Positions 8,801-16,882 are shown, numbered from the stretch's first letter. The stretch is 64,000 bases of DNA from Amycolatopsis methanolica 239 (GCF_000739085.1 NZ_CP009110.1:7173392-7237391); one strand, 5' to 3'. Notes: generated from the letters alone by a model not told the origin. A program made the numbers and translations.

Positions 8801-8997
8801 CGTTCTCCTGTCGAAAAAGTTGATCGCGGTGTCCCCGCCGGATCGTGTCCGAAACGTATTCGCATTGATGCGGTAACCGCTTGCGCTGTCGAGATAACCA
8901 AACCCCGGGCGGCCCTCGCACCTTCGACACGACTTGATCGCACGATCGTGTGAAGAACACTGGGTGTGGTCGGGCCTCACTGGAGGTGACCACACCC

Positions 8998-9034
8998 TGG
9001 TGCGCCCAGGATGCGAGGGATCCTGGGCGCACCA
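8998..9034 (-). terminator. Strong hairpin, terminator-like
   Basis: A perfect 15-bp inverted repeat (TGGTGCGCCCAGGAT and its complement) around a 7-nt loop, starting 8 nt after the stop of the small secreted-protein gene at 9043. There is no good T-run, so it may act as an intrinsic terminator or as an mRNA 3' stabiliser. Confidence 0.7.
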
Positions 9035-9042
9035 AGGGAAAA

Positions 9043-9288
9043 TCAGCCCAGCGCGCCCTGCACGATGGACGGGATCGCACCCGCCCAGGCAGAGCTGACG
9101 AGGCCGGCGGCACCCGCACCGGCCAGCGCACCGGACTCGTTCCAGGCGTTGACGTAGTCCGCGCCCGTCGGATATGACGGCACGACCACCGGAGCGGTCA
9201 GCTCGTCGGCCGACGCCGTTCCGGCGAAGGCGAAGGCGCCGAGGGCGAGAGCGAAAGCGGCGGTGCCGCGGATCAGGGTCTTGCGCAT
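9043..9288 (-). CDS. Small secreted protein with one AWN/AWAG domain
   Basis: An 81-aa exported protein: a signal peptide to about residue 27 (ending GTASA), then a single ~52-aa mature domain with landmarks PTG-DYVNAWNESGAL and SAWAGAIPSIVQG. The mature domain is nearly identical to the second half of the neighbouring protein at 9327-9785, so it is a recent duplication product. There are no Cys residues, charged catalytic motifs or anchor. The high Ala/Gly content and two-helix look (Ala/Gly-rich amphipathic segments) suggest a small surface-active or structural protein, which is inference only. ATG at 9288 has GGAG 8 nt upstream. I do not recognise the family. Confidence 0.8.
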   Translation of the reverse strand: MRKTLIRGTAAFALALGAFAFAGTASADELTAPVVVPSYPTGADYVNAWNESGALAGAGAAGLVSSAWAGAIPSIVQGALG

Positions 9289-9326
9289 GACGTGCACTCC
9301 TTGTGTTGTGGTTGTGGGTGAAAGCG

Positions 9327-9785
9327 CTATCCGAGGGCGCCCTGCACGATGGACGGGATCGCACCCGCCCAGGCAGAGCTGACGAGGCCGGCGGCGCCCC
9401 CGCCGGCGAGCGCACCGGACTCGTTCCAGGCGTTGACGTAGTCCGCGCCCGTCGGGTGCGACGGCACGACCACCGGAGCGGTCAGTCCGCTGTCGTCCCG
9501 GACGCCGGTGGCCCCCGCCGCCCCCTGCAGGATCGACGGGATCGCGCCCGCCCACGCCGAGCTGACGAGCCCCGCGGCGCCGGCGCCGAAGCAGGCCCCG
9601 GACTGGTTCCACGCGTTGACGTAGTCGCTGCCGGTCGGCCCCGACGGCACCTGCGCGGGGCAGGTCAGGCCGGACGGTTCCGATCCGGTCGCCGCCGACG
9701 CCGTCCCCCCGGTGGCGCCCATCGCGAGCAGGCCGGCCCCCACCAGCACCGCCGCCGCCGTCGTCTTGCGGAATTTGCTGAACAT
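9327..9785 (-). CDS. Secreted protein with two AWN/AWAG domains
   Basis: A 152-aa exported protein: signal peptide ending GGTASA near residue 31, then two copies of the same ~50-aa domain found singly at 9043-9288. Copy one (about residues 40-95) carries two Cys residues (GLTCPAQV and GACFGAG) that could form a disulfide; copy two (about 100-152) has none and is almost identical to the one-domain neighbour. Shared landmarks are SDYVNAWN, GAGAAGLVSSAWAGAIPS. ATG at 9785 has GGAG about 10 nt upstream; a TTG two codons earlier is possible. The function is unknown, but the tandem and dispersed duplication points to an abundant extracellular structural role. Confidence 0.78.
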   Translation of the reverse strand: MFSKFRKTTAAAVLVGAGLLAMGATGGTASAATGSEPSGLTCPAQVPSGPTGSDYVNAWNQSGACFGAGAAGLVSSAWAGAIPSILQGAAGATGVRDDSGLTAPVVVPSHPTGADYVNAWNESGALAGGGAAGLVSSAWAGAIPSIVQGALG

Positions 9786-10001
9786 CGTCAATGCACTCCT
9801 CTTCATTCGGCCGGAAGTTCCACGCACTCCCGTCGCAAATGACGTTAAACGTCGAATGGAAGAATTCACCAGATCGACTACCCAGAAGTGTGAAGAAAGC
9901 GTTTCCGGGCAGCACAAACAGCCGCCCAACTGCTGGTCAGAGCGGCTAAAAAAGGGCACATCGGGGAACAGTTGGAAAACTCGCTGATAATTACGCGGTA
10001 A

Positions 10002-10706
10002 TCAGTCGGGGGAGACCTGCGGGCGGTCCGCCCGGATGAATTCAGTGAAGTCCGGACGGAAGCGGTCGGCGGTTCCGGCCGACACCGGCGGTGGCGCCGG
10101 ACGTGGCGGGCACGCGCCGGCCGTGTCCGTGGGGTGCGCTGTAGCCGTGCAGACTCCGTTCGCGGGCGGCACCGGAGCCGCCGGTTCCGGCACGTCCGGC
10201 CTCGGCTCCACCGGCCGCGGCTGGTCGGGCACCGCGTCCGGCGCCGGTTCCGGGAGCCGGACCGGCGCGACCACGTCCTTGACTGCCTGCGGCGCCAGCG
10301 GCGTGACCCGCACCGGAACCGGTTGCGGCTTCGGTGGTGGCGTCGCCGGGGCGGCTCGGCGAGGCGGGGCCGGTGGCGGGACGCTCGCCCGGGTCGCGCT
10401 GGTGGTCCCGGTCGCGTGCGGGCGCACCGGTTCCCGGAACACCGGCTTGGTGCCGGTCAGCCCGGCGACGATCCGGTCGGTCCGCAGCGGCGGCACGACC
10501 ACCTCGGTCACCTGCCGCACGGCCTCGTGCACCGGTTTGGTCGCCGTGCCGACCAGGTCGGTCAACGGGGCCAGTGGATCCGGCCACTCCTCGGCGGCTG
10601 ACGCCGAGGAGGCGAGCAGCCAGGACACCAGCGTGACCGCGAACGCCCCGGCGATACCGAGCAGCACGCGCACCGGGGTGGTCCCGGCCGTGGTCCGTCG
10701 CGACAT
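10002..10706 (-). CDS. Secreted proline-rich protein ending in VSPD, function unknown
   Basis: A 234-aa protein with an N-terminal signal/anchor helix (VRVLLGIAGAFAVTLVSWLL, then ASSASA), a segment LTDLVGTATKPVHEAV, and then a long Pro/Ala/Arg-rich region (about residues 95-190). One Cys pair (GVCTATAH...GACPP) near the C-terminus could form a disulfide. The architecture and the final V-S-P-D match the gene at 7844-8800 (ending V-T-P-D). ATG at 10706 is clear, without a strong Shine-Dalgarno sequence. No enzyme motif is visible; a cell-wall-spanning or surface role is inferred from composition and from the neighbouring exported proteins. Confidence 0.62.
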   Translation of the reverse strand: MSRRTTAGTTPVRVLLGIAGAFAVTLVSWLLASSASAAEEWPDPLAPLTDLVGTATKPVHEAVRQVTEVVVPPLRTDRIVAGLTGTKPVFREPVRPHATGTTSATRASVPPPAPPRRAAPATPPPKPQPVPVRVTPLAPQAVKDVVAPVRLPEPAPDAVPDQPRPVEPRPDVPEPAAPVPPANGVCTATAHPTDTAGACPPRPAPPPVSAGTADRFRPDFTEFIRADRPQVSPD

Positions 10707-10890
10707 GGAGAAGTTTCCACTCCCCTCATCGCGCTAGGTGCTCAACGCGATCACGCAGTGTCGATCTTGACCGAGGTTGACATACCGGCGGAACCTGCGC
10801 TGGCCGGCTGCCGGCACTGCGCCTGATCGTGTGACGACCAGGGCGGGACGCCGCTTGCGCGAGTTGCGCTGCCGTATTCGTCCGGCTCGA

Positions 10891-10896
10891 TAGGGT
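10891..10896 (+). promoter_or_regulatory. -10-like hexamer for a probably leaderless transcript
   Basis: TAGGGT lies 6 nt before the GTG start of the AI-2E-type permease, and there is no Shine-Dalgarno sequence. With the usual 6-7 nt between -10 and transcription start, the mRNA would begin at or next to the GTG. Confidence 0.55.
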
Positions 10897-10902
10897 GGAT
10901 CC

Positions 10903-12081
10903 GTGAGTGAGCCGCAGCCCCCGAAGTACGGATTCCTCAGCGACGACTCGGTCGTCCCGCGCGGGCTCCGGGTCAGCGCCGCGTTCAGCTGGCGGTTCCT
11001 CGTGGTGGCCGCGGCCGCCTACCTCATCCTGCGACTGCTCGCCTTCCTGTCGGTCGTGGTGATCCCGGTGGCGATCGCGCTGCTGCTCGCCGCGCTGCTC
11101 GCCCCGGCGGTGGCGCGGCTCGTGCAGGTCCGGGTGCCCCGGGGGCTCGCGACGGCGATCGTGCTGATCGGCGGGCTCGCGGTGCTCGGCGGGCTGCTCG
11201 CGTTCGTGGTCATCAACGTCACCAACGGCCTGCCCGCGCTGACCAGCCAGGTCAACAACAGCCTCGACCAGATCCGCGACTGGCTGATCAACGACCTGCA
11301 CCTCAAGCAGGAGCAGATCCAGCAGTTCCTCGACAACTCGATCGCGTTCCTGCAGGACAACCAGGCGGCGTTCACCAACAGCGCGCTCACCACGGCGACC
11401 ACCGTCGGCGAGATCCTCACCGGGTTCGTGCTGACGCTGTTCGTCACGATCTTCTTCCTGGCAGGTGGGGAAAAGATCTGGAGCTGGCTGATGCTGGGCG
11501 TCCCGGGCCAGGTCCGGCAGCGGGTGGACGTCGCGGGGCGGCGCGGCTTCGCCTCGCTCGTCGCGTTCGTCCGCGCCACGGCCGCGGTCGCGGTCGTGGA
11601 CGCCGTCGGCGTCGGGATCGGCCTGGCGATCCTCGGCGTCCCGCTCGCGATCCCGCTGTCCACGCTGGTGTTCCTCGGCGCGTTCATCCCGATCTTCGGC
11701 GCGGTGATCACCGGTGCGGTCGCCGTACTCGTCGCGCTGGTCACCAAGGGCTTCGTCACCGCGCTGATCGTGCTGGCGATCCTGATCGCGGTGATGCAGC
11801 TGGAGAGCCACATCCTGCAGCCGCTGCTGCTCGGCCGTGCCGTGAAGCTGCACCCGCTGGCCGTGGTGCTCGGGATCGCCGCAGGCCTCGTCATCTACGG
11901 CATCCCGGGCGCGTTGCTCGCGGTGCCGCTGATGTCGATCATCAACGCCGGGGTGCGCTCGCTGCTGCACGAAACCGATCCGGACCCGGCCGAGGTCGAC
12001 GTCCTGCACTACATCGAAGCCGTGCCCAACGCCGAACCCGCGGAGGCGGACGAGGAGCCCGGCGAACCGGGCAAGTCGTGA
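10903..12081 (+). CDS. AI-2E family permease (PerM/TqsA-like)
   Basis: A 392-aa polytopic membrane protein with about eight hydrophobic segments. It has the AI-2E exporter layout: paired N-terminal helices (YLILRLLAFLSVVVIPVAI), a soluble loop with NNSLDQIRDWL, and the conserved C-terminal part with PLSTLVFLGAFIPIFGAV, QLESHILQPLLLGRAVKLHP and GIPGALLAVPL. Members export diverse small molecules, and some act as ion/proton antiporters; the autoinducer-2 name should not be taken literally. GTG 10903 is the first start after the TAGGGT box. Its stop overlaps the next gene's GTG by 4 bp, so it is probably co-transcribed with the two-component pair behind it. Confidence 0.85.
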   Translation: MSEPQPPKYGFLSDDSVVPRGLRVSAAFSWRFLVVAAAAYLILRLLAFLSVVVIPVAIALLLAALLAPAVARLVQVRVPRGLATAIVLIGGLAVLGGLLAFVVINVTNGLPALTSQVNNSLDQIRDWLINDLHLKQEQIQQFLDNSIAFLQDNQAAFTNSALTTATTVGEILTGFVLTLFVTIFFLAGGEKIWSWLMLGVPGQVRQRVDVAGRRGFASLVAFVRATAAVAVVDAVGVGIGLAILGVPLAIPLSTLVFLGAFIPIFGAVITGAVAVLVALVTKGFVTALIVLAILIAVMQLESHILQPLLLGRAVKLHPLAVVLGIAAGLVIYGIPGALLAVPLMSIINAGVRSLLHETDPDPAEVDVLHYIEAVPNAEPAEADEEPGEPGKS

Positions 12082-13214
12082 GCCGCCGGTTCGGCCCGAC
12101 GGCGCGCGAACCGGCCACCCCGCTGTGGTGGGGCACGATCGGCCTGCGCGTGCTGACGCTGCTGTTCGCACTGGGTGCCGTGATCGTGCACAGCGACGGC
12201 TACCAGCGCCCGTGGCTGGCCTGGACCGTGCTCGGCGCGATGGCGTTGTGGACGATCGCGACCGCGCTGGTCTACGCGCGCGAGGCGCTGCGGTGGCGCT
12301 GGCGCTGGTTCGTCCTCGCCGACGTCGTGGTCACCTGCGCGCTGATGCTGACCTCGCCGTGGATCCTGACCGACGCGCAGAACGCGGCCGTGGCGCCGCT
12401 GATCACGACCGTGTGGGTGGCCGGCGCGCCGGTCGCCGCCGGCACCCGCTTCGGCGGGGTCGGTGGGGTGGCCGCGGGACTCGTGGTCGCGGCCGCGACG
12501 GGGATCGCGCGACAGGGGTTCACGCTCGACGTGGCGCGCGACGGTGTGCTGCTGGTCGCGAGCGGGCTGCTGATCGGGATGAGCGCGACGACCGCCCGCA
12601 AGTCGGCGGCGGTGCTCGCCGAGGCGCTGCGCACCGAGGTCGCGAACGCCGAGCGGGAACGGCTGGCGCGCGACATCCACGACAGCGTGCTGCAGGTGCT
12701 GGCGCGCGTCCGGCGGCGCGGCGCCGAACTGGGCGGGGAGGCGGCCGAGCTCGCCGAACTGGCCGGTGAGCAGGAGATCGCGCTGCGGGCGCTGGTCACC
12801 ACCGCGCCGACGCGGCACAGCACCGGCGAGACCGACCTGCGTGCCGCGCTGCAGTTGCTGGGGTCGTCGAAGGTGCAGGTCTCCGCTCCGGCCGGTGAGG
12901 TGAACCTGCCGTCGCGGACGACCGCGGAGCTGGTGGCCGTCGTCCGCGAGGCGCTGTCCAACGTCGACAAGCACGCCGGTCCGGCGGCCAAGGCGTGGGT
13001 GCTGCTGGAGGACGTCGGCCGCGAAGTCGTGGTGACCGTGCGGGACGACGGCCCGGGCATCCCCGAGGGACGGCTCGCGGATGCGGCGGGTGAGGGCCGG
13101 CTGGGCGTTGTTCGCTCGATGCGGGGACGGGTGGCGGAACTCGGTGGCACGATCTCCCTGGAGACCGCGCCAGGGCAGGGGACCGAATGGGAGATCCGGG
13201 TGCCGAGGAAATGA
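12078..13214 (+). CDS. macS: Sensor histidine kinase, MacS-like
   Basis: A 378-aa NarL/DegS-class histidine kinase. Five to six transmembrane helices occupy residues ~15-180 (the DUF5931-type sensing region). The dimerisation/phosphoacceptor helix reads RLARDIHDSVLQVLA with His201. The HATPase domain shows the N-box REALSNVDKHAG and the G-box DDGPGIPEGRL. In Streptomyces the MacRS pair controls envelope/lipoprotein genes and affects morphogenesis; the match is by architecture and the closely similar H-box, so the symbol is tentative. GTG at 12078 overlaps the permease stop (GTGA), and its own stop overlaps the start of the response regulator (ATGA), indicating a coupled operon. Confidence 0.8.
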   Translation: MSRRFGPTAREPATPLWWGTIGLRVLTLLFALGAVIVHSDGYQRPWLAWTVLGAMALWTIATALVYAREALRWRWRWFVLADVVVTCALMLTSPWILTDAQNAAVAPLITTVWVAGAPVAAGTRFGGVGGVAAGLVVAAATGIARQGFTLDVARDGVLLVASGLLIGMSATTARKSAAVLAEALRTEVANAERERLARDIHDSVLQVLARVRRRGAELGGEAAELAELAGEQEIALRALVTTAPTRHSTGETDLRAALQLLGSSKVQVSAPAGEVNLPSRTTAELVAVVREALSNVDKHAGPAAKAWVLLEDVGREVVVTVRDDGPGIPEGRLADAAGEGRLGVVRSMRGRVAELGGTISLETAPGQGTEWEIRVPRK

Positions 13215-13855
13215 TCAGCGTGATGGTCGTCGACGACCACCCGATCTGGCGCGACGGCGTGGCGCGCGACCTGACCGAGAACGGCTTCGACGTGCGGGCG
13301 ACCGCGCCGGACGCCACCGCCGCGGTGCGCATCGCGGCCGCGGTCCGGCCGGACGTGGTGCTGATGGACATGAACCTGGGCAGCACCTCCGGGGTGGACG
13401 CGACGCGCGAGATCACCACGTCGCTGCCGGACACCCGGGTGCTGGTGCTGTCGGCCAGCGGTGAGCACAGCGACGTGCTGGAGGCGGTCAAGGCCGGGGC
13501 GTCCGGGTACCTGGTGAAGTCGGCGTCGGTGCGGGAACTGGTCGGGGCGGTGCGCCGGACGGCAGAGGGCGATCCGGTGTTCACGCCCGGGCTGGCCGGA
13601 CTGGTGCTGGGCGAGTACCGGCGGATGGCGGACGCGCCGGCGGGCGGGGTGGCTCCGCCGCGGCTGACCGAACGGGAGACCGACGTGCTGCGGCTGGTCG
13701 CGAAGGGCCTCACGGCGCGGCAGATCGCCGAGCGGCTCGTGTTGTCGCACCGAACGGTGGAGAACCACGTGCAGTCGACGCTGCGGAAGCTGCAACTGCA
13801 CAACCGCGTGGAGCTCGCGCGCTACGCGATCGAGCACGGGCTGGACAAAGACTAG
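13211..13855 (+). CDS. macR: Response regulator, NarL/LuxR type, MacR-like
   Basis: A 214-aa NarL-family regulator. The receiver domain (residues 1-120) contains the acidic pocket (VVDDHPIW), the phosphoacceptor Asp53 (VVLMDMNLG), and the KAGASGYLVKSA switch region. The LuxR-type HTH occupies the C-terminal 65 residues (LTERETDVLRLVAKGLTARQIAERL...VENHVQSTLRKL). ATG 13211 overlaps the kinase stop by 4 bp (ATGA) and gives the expected family start (MISVMVVDDHP), so it is preferred over an in-frame start at 13187. It should be phosphorylated by the kinase encoded immediately upstream. The target genes are not indicated here. Confidence 0.88.
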   Translation: MISVMVVDDHPIWRDGVARDLTENGFDVRATAPDATAAVRIAAAVRPDVVLMDMNLGSTSGVDATREITTSLPDTRVLVLSASGEHSDVLEAVKAGASGYLVKSASVRELVGAVRRTAEGDPVFTPGLAGLVLGEYRRMADAPAGGVAPPRLTERETDVLRLVAKGLTARQIAERLVLSHRTVENHVQSTLRKLQLHNRVELARYAIEHGLDKD

Positions 13856-13891
13856 GGATTTTCCCGGATCTCGGCTCGGGGTCCGCGGCCG

Positions 13892-13897
13892 TAGCGT
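13892..13897 (+). promoter_or_regulatory. -10-like hexamer for a probably leaderless transcript
   Basis: TAGCGT lies 6 nt before the ATG at 13904, with no Shine-Dalgarno sequence. It supports separate transcription of the DUF1707 gene from the two-component operon. Confidence 0.5.
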
Positions 13898-13903
13898 GGT
13901 GGC

Positions 13904-14521
13904 ATGGGCGAGGAGACCGGGACCAAGCCGATGAGCCCGCGCGACCTGCGGGTGTCGGACGCGGAGCGCGAGCACGTCGTCGAGGTGCTGCAGAAGGCGA
14001 TCGGCCGCGGCATGATCGACCTGGACGAGTTCACCGAGCGCACCGACACGGCGCTCGCGGCGCGCACTCGGGGCGAGCTGAACGCGGTGCTCGCGGACCT
14101 GCCCGGGCTGGTGCACCCCGACGTCTACCCGGCCGCGCCGCCGGTGTCGTACTCGCCGGACCAGCGGCTCGAGCTGAACGCGAAGTACTCGGCGCTGGTG
14201 CGCAACGGCCGCTGGCTGGTGCCGCCGGAGGTCGTGGTGCGCAACCGGTACGGCTCGACGAAGCTCGACTTCAGCGAGGCGCAGGTGAGCAGCCCGGTGG
14301 TGCGCGTCGAGCTGGACTGCAAGTGGGGCTCGGTCGAGGTGATCATCCCGGAGCACGCGGCGGTCGACCTGAACGCGATCACCGAGATCAAGTACGGCTC
14401 GCTGCAGGACAAGACGGGTTCGGATGGCCGGCCGGGCAACCCGCGGCTGGTGTTCGCCGGACGGTTGCACGGGGGCTCGCTGGTGATCCGCCACCCGCGG
14501 CGGGGGATCTTCGGCCTGTAG
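13904..14521 (+). CDS. DUF1707 (SHOCT-like) and LiaF-like C-terminal domain protein
   Basis: A 205-aa soluble protein. Residues ~12-65 are a DUF1707 domain (DLRVSDAEREHVVEVLQ, then GRGMIDLDEFTERTDTAL-ARTRGEL), common in actinobacteria and related to the SHOCT oligomerisation motif. Residues ~85-205 resemble the beta-rich C-terminal domain of LiaF/DUF2154 proteins (RYGSTKLDFSEA, WGSVEVIIPE, KYGSLQDK). There is no transmembrane segment, unlike many homologues. LiaF-like proteins sense or modulate envelope stress signalling; proximity to the MacRS-like pair is consistent with that role but does not prove it. Confidence 0.78.
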   Translation: MGEETGTKPMSPRDLRVSDAEREHVVEVLQKAIGRGMIDLDEFTERTDTALAARTRGELNAVLADLPGLVHPDVYPAAPPVSYSPDQRLELNAKYSALVRNGRWLVPPEVVVRNRYGSTKLDFSEAQVSSPVVRVELDCKWGSVEVIIPEHAAVDLNAITEIKYGSLQDKTGSDGRPGNPRLVFAGRLHGGSLVIRHPRRGIFGL

Positions 14522-14907
14522 CGGCGGTCGGGGGCGGCGCGCCGGAGAGCGCGCCGGAGGCGCGATGGCGTCGGGGGGTCGGAGAGCGGGCGGCACCGGC
14601 GCGGCTGAGGGCGGTCGCGCCGCCGCCCTCCTCGGTGGCGCACTCGCGCCGGAGGGTGCCGCCGCCCGGCGGTCAGCTCTGGAGGGCCGGCAAATCCGCC
14701 GAAACGGCAGACCGCCCGAGGGCGGCGCACCCTCGGGCGGGGCACCACGGTCCGTGGGCGCCGTCAGCTGCGGGCGGTCATTCCCGGGCGCCCAAGGCGC
14801 TGCGGGTCGGTGTGACGCGGGACCTGGCGCGCGGGCAACCGTTGGCGCCAGCAGCACCCCGCGAGCAGCACATCGCCAGCAGCACTGCCCCACCAGCGGT
14901 GTGCGGG
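14522..14907. other. 386-bp gene-free interval with hairpin and short direct repeats
   Basis: No credible gene is seen; the one long plus-strand frame (14565-14954) has no ribosome-binding site and runs into ptsI antisense. An 11-bp perfect inverted repeat (14712-14722 with 14730-14740; CCGCCCGAGGG) could act as a transcription stop between the two converging genes. AGCAGCAC occurs three times at exact 14-nt spacing (14850, 14864, 14878) just beyond the ptsI stop. Confidence 0.6.
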
Positions 14908-16539
14908 TCAGCCCCTTGCAGCGGCCCGGGCCTGGGCCGGTGTCGCGGCCTTGAGCGCCGCCCGAGCCGCTGCCTCGCAGTCCGCCAGCGTAGCTGTGGC
15001 CAGGCCGGCTCCCACGGCGCGGATCGCGCTCGCGTTCATCGACAGGCTCGTCATGCCCAGGCCGGTGAGCACGCGGGCCAGCAGCGGGTCCGCGGCCGCC
15101 TCACCGCACACGCCCGCCGGTTTGCCGCTCGCCTTCGCGGCCGCGCCGATCATCGCGATCAGCCGCAGCAGCGCGGGCTGCCACGGGTCGTTCAGGCCCG
15201 CCACCGCGCCCAGCTGCCGGTCCGCGGCGAACGTGTACTGCGCCAGGTCGTTCGTGCCGACCGAGACGAAGTCGACCGCCGCCAGGATCTCCTCGGCCGC
15301 CAATGCCGCCGCGGGCACCTCGATCATCACCCCGGCCCGCGCGATCCCGGCCGCCCGCACGCGTTCCGCGAACCACGCCGCCTCCTCGGCCGTCGCCACC
15401 ATCGGCGCCATCACCGACACCTCGGCGCCCGAATCCGCGGCCGCGCCCGCGATCGCCTCCAGTTGCCGGTCCAGCACGTCCGGCCGGTCGAACGCCACGC
15501 GCAGGCCCCGCACGCCGAGCGCCGGGTTCGGTTCCGCCGCCGGGGACAGGAAGGCCAGCGGCTTGTCGGCGCCCGCGTCGAGCGTCCGCACGATCACCGG
15601 CTTGCCCGCGAACGGCGCCAGCACCGCGGCGTACGCGGCACGCTGCTCGCCGACCGGCGGCTCGGCCGGGGCATCCAGGTAGCAGAACTCCGTGCGGAAC
15701 AGGCCGACGCCCTCCGCGCCCGCGTCCGCGGCGGCGCGGGCGTCCGCGGGTGAGCCGACGTTGCCGAGCACCTTGACCCGGTGGTCGTCCGCCGTCGCCC
15801 CGATGCCGTTCCACTCCGACGCGCCCTCGCGCGTCGCGGCGACCACCGGGGCGTCCGCCGCGACGACCTCCACCACGCCGGTGTCGCCGTCCACCAGCAG
15901 CGCGTCCGCCTCCAGCGCGAGGACCCCGCGCACCGCCACCACCGCCGGGATGCCCAGCGACCGGGCCAGGATCGCGGTGTGACTGGTCGGCCCGCCCTCT
16001 TCGGTCACCAACGCGAGCACCCGCGCCGGGTCGAGGCCCGCCGTGTCGGCAGGCGCCAGGTCCCGCGCGACGAGCACGCTCGGGCCCGCCAGGTCCGGCA
16101 CGCCCGGCGGCGCCACACCCCGCAGCTCCGCGATCACGCGGTCCCGGATGTCCTCGATGTCGCGGACCCGCTCGGCCATGTACCCACCGGCTGCTGCAAG
16201 CGCTTTCGCGAAGCCGTTCGCCGCCTCGTAGACCGCCCGCTCGGCAGGCCTGCCTTCCGCGGCCACCAACCGTTCCGCCTCGCTGATCAGCGCCGGGTCG
16301 CCCGCCATCGCCGCGCTGGTCAGCAGGATCGTCGCGGCGTCGCCGGACGCCTGGCCCGCAAGCGCTTCCAGCCGCTCGGCGACCACGCGCGCGGCGGGGG
16401 CGATCCGCGCGGCCTCGGCCTGCGGATCGGACGGCGCGGGCCCGCTCTCGGGCGCGCCGGCGGGTTCGGCCACGGCGACGACCGGACCGCTCGCGCGACC
16501 CGGGCTCACCGGCACCCCGGACAGCCTCGTTTCCGACAT
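14908..16539 (-). CDS. ptsI: Phosphoenolpyruvate-protein phosphotransferase (PTS enzyme I)
   Basis: A 543-aa enzyme I of the sugar phosphotransferase system, slightly shorter than the ~570-aa E. coli protein. It takes phosphate from PEP and passes it to HPr. The N-terminal domain carries the active-site His in GGPTSHTAILARSLGIP. The C-terminal PEP-binding barrel shows GNVGSPADA, GVGLFRTEF, FDRPD-LDRQL, MIEVPAAALAAEE, SVGTNDLAQYTFAADR and the Cys of GKPAGVCGEAAA. No HPr or enzyme II gene is nearby. ATG 16539 gives the usual start (SGVPVSPGRASGPV). It lacks a Shine-Dalgarno sequence, a TATGGT hexamer lies 7 nt upstream, and a DasR-type operator overlaps both, so transcription is probably leaderless and repressed by a GntR-type regulator responding to amino-sugar phosphate. 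Confidence 0.93.
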   Translation of the reverse strand: MSETRLSGVPVSPGRASGPVVAVAEPAGAPESGPAPSDPQAEAARIAPAARVVAERLEALAGQASGDAATILLTSAAMAGDPALISEAERLVAAEGRPAERAVYEAANGFAKALAAAGGYMAERVRDIEDIRDRVIAELRGVAPPGVPDLAGPSVLVARDLAPADTAGLDPARVLALVTEEGGPTSHTAILARSLGIPAVVAVRGVLALEADALLVDGDTGVVEVVAADAPVVAATREGASEWNGIGATADDHRVKVLGNVGSPADARAAADAGAEGVGLFRTEFCYLDAPAEPPVGEQRAAYAAVLAPFAGKPVIVRTLDAGADKPLAFLSPAAEPNPALGVRGLRVAFDRPDVLDRQLEAIAGAAADSGAEVSVMAPMVATAEEAAWFAERVRAAGIARAGVMIEVPAAALAAEEILAAVDFVSVGTNDLAQYTFAADRQLGAVAGLNDPWQPALLRLIAMIGAAAKASGKPAGVCGEAAADPLLARVLTGLGMTSLSMNASAIRAVGAGLATATLADCEAAARAALKAATPAQARAAARG

Positions 16540-16552
16540 GGTCTAGACCATA
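16539..16552 (-). promoter_or_regulatory. DasR-type operator (dre) overlapping the ptsI -10 box and start codon
   Basis: TGGTCTAGACCA (16539-16550) is a perfect 12-bp palindrome matching the core of the Streptomyces DasR responsive element (consensus A-C/G-TGGTCTAGACCA-C/G-T). On the minus strand a -10-like TATGGT occupies 16552-16547 and the ATG of ptsI begins at 16539, so a bound repressor would cover the promoter and the 5' end of the mRNA. DasR control of PTS genes is established in streptomycetes; here it is predicted from sequence. Confidence 0.85.
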
Positions 16553-16846
16553 CCCTCTCCGGATCCGTTCCCGACCAGCGTTCCACGAACCCGCGGCTTC
16601 CGCAGCCGTCGGCCTGGGCGGGCCGCGCGACCCGACCGCCGGGTAGCCCGTCCGGGCACTCTTCGGAATGCAAACGTGAAGATTCTTGTAACTTCTGCGG
16701 CTGATGGTGCGACACTAGAGTGAGCGTTCGCGACGTTCACCCGATCGGGGCAATCTCGACATCGGGCCGTCCCGCCAGGGTTCACGCGGGCTCTCACATG
16801 GCGTCCGGCACCGGTTGCGCCACCGGAAGCCGGGCATCGGGTCGCT

Positions 16847-16882
16847 GGTACCGATCGCGTAGCCCCCCGAGCGATCGGTACC
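16847..16882. repeat. 12-bp inverted repeat upstream of the TetR-type gene
   Basis: GGTACCGATCGC (16847-16858) is repeated as its exact complement at 16871-16882 with a 12-nt spacer. It lies 41 nt before the -10-like box of the regulator gene. It could be an autoregulatory operator (two half-sites one and a bit helical turns apart) or an RNA hairpin; the absence of a T-run argues against a terminator. Confidence 0.6.

Noticed and set aside
14565..14954. Possible 129-aa protein in the gap between the DUF1707 gene and ptsI
   Set aside because: No Shine-Dalgarno sequence or -10 box, low-complexity Gly/Ala/Arg product, and it runs into ptsI antisense.
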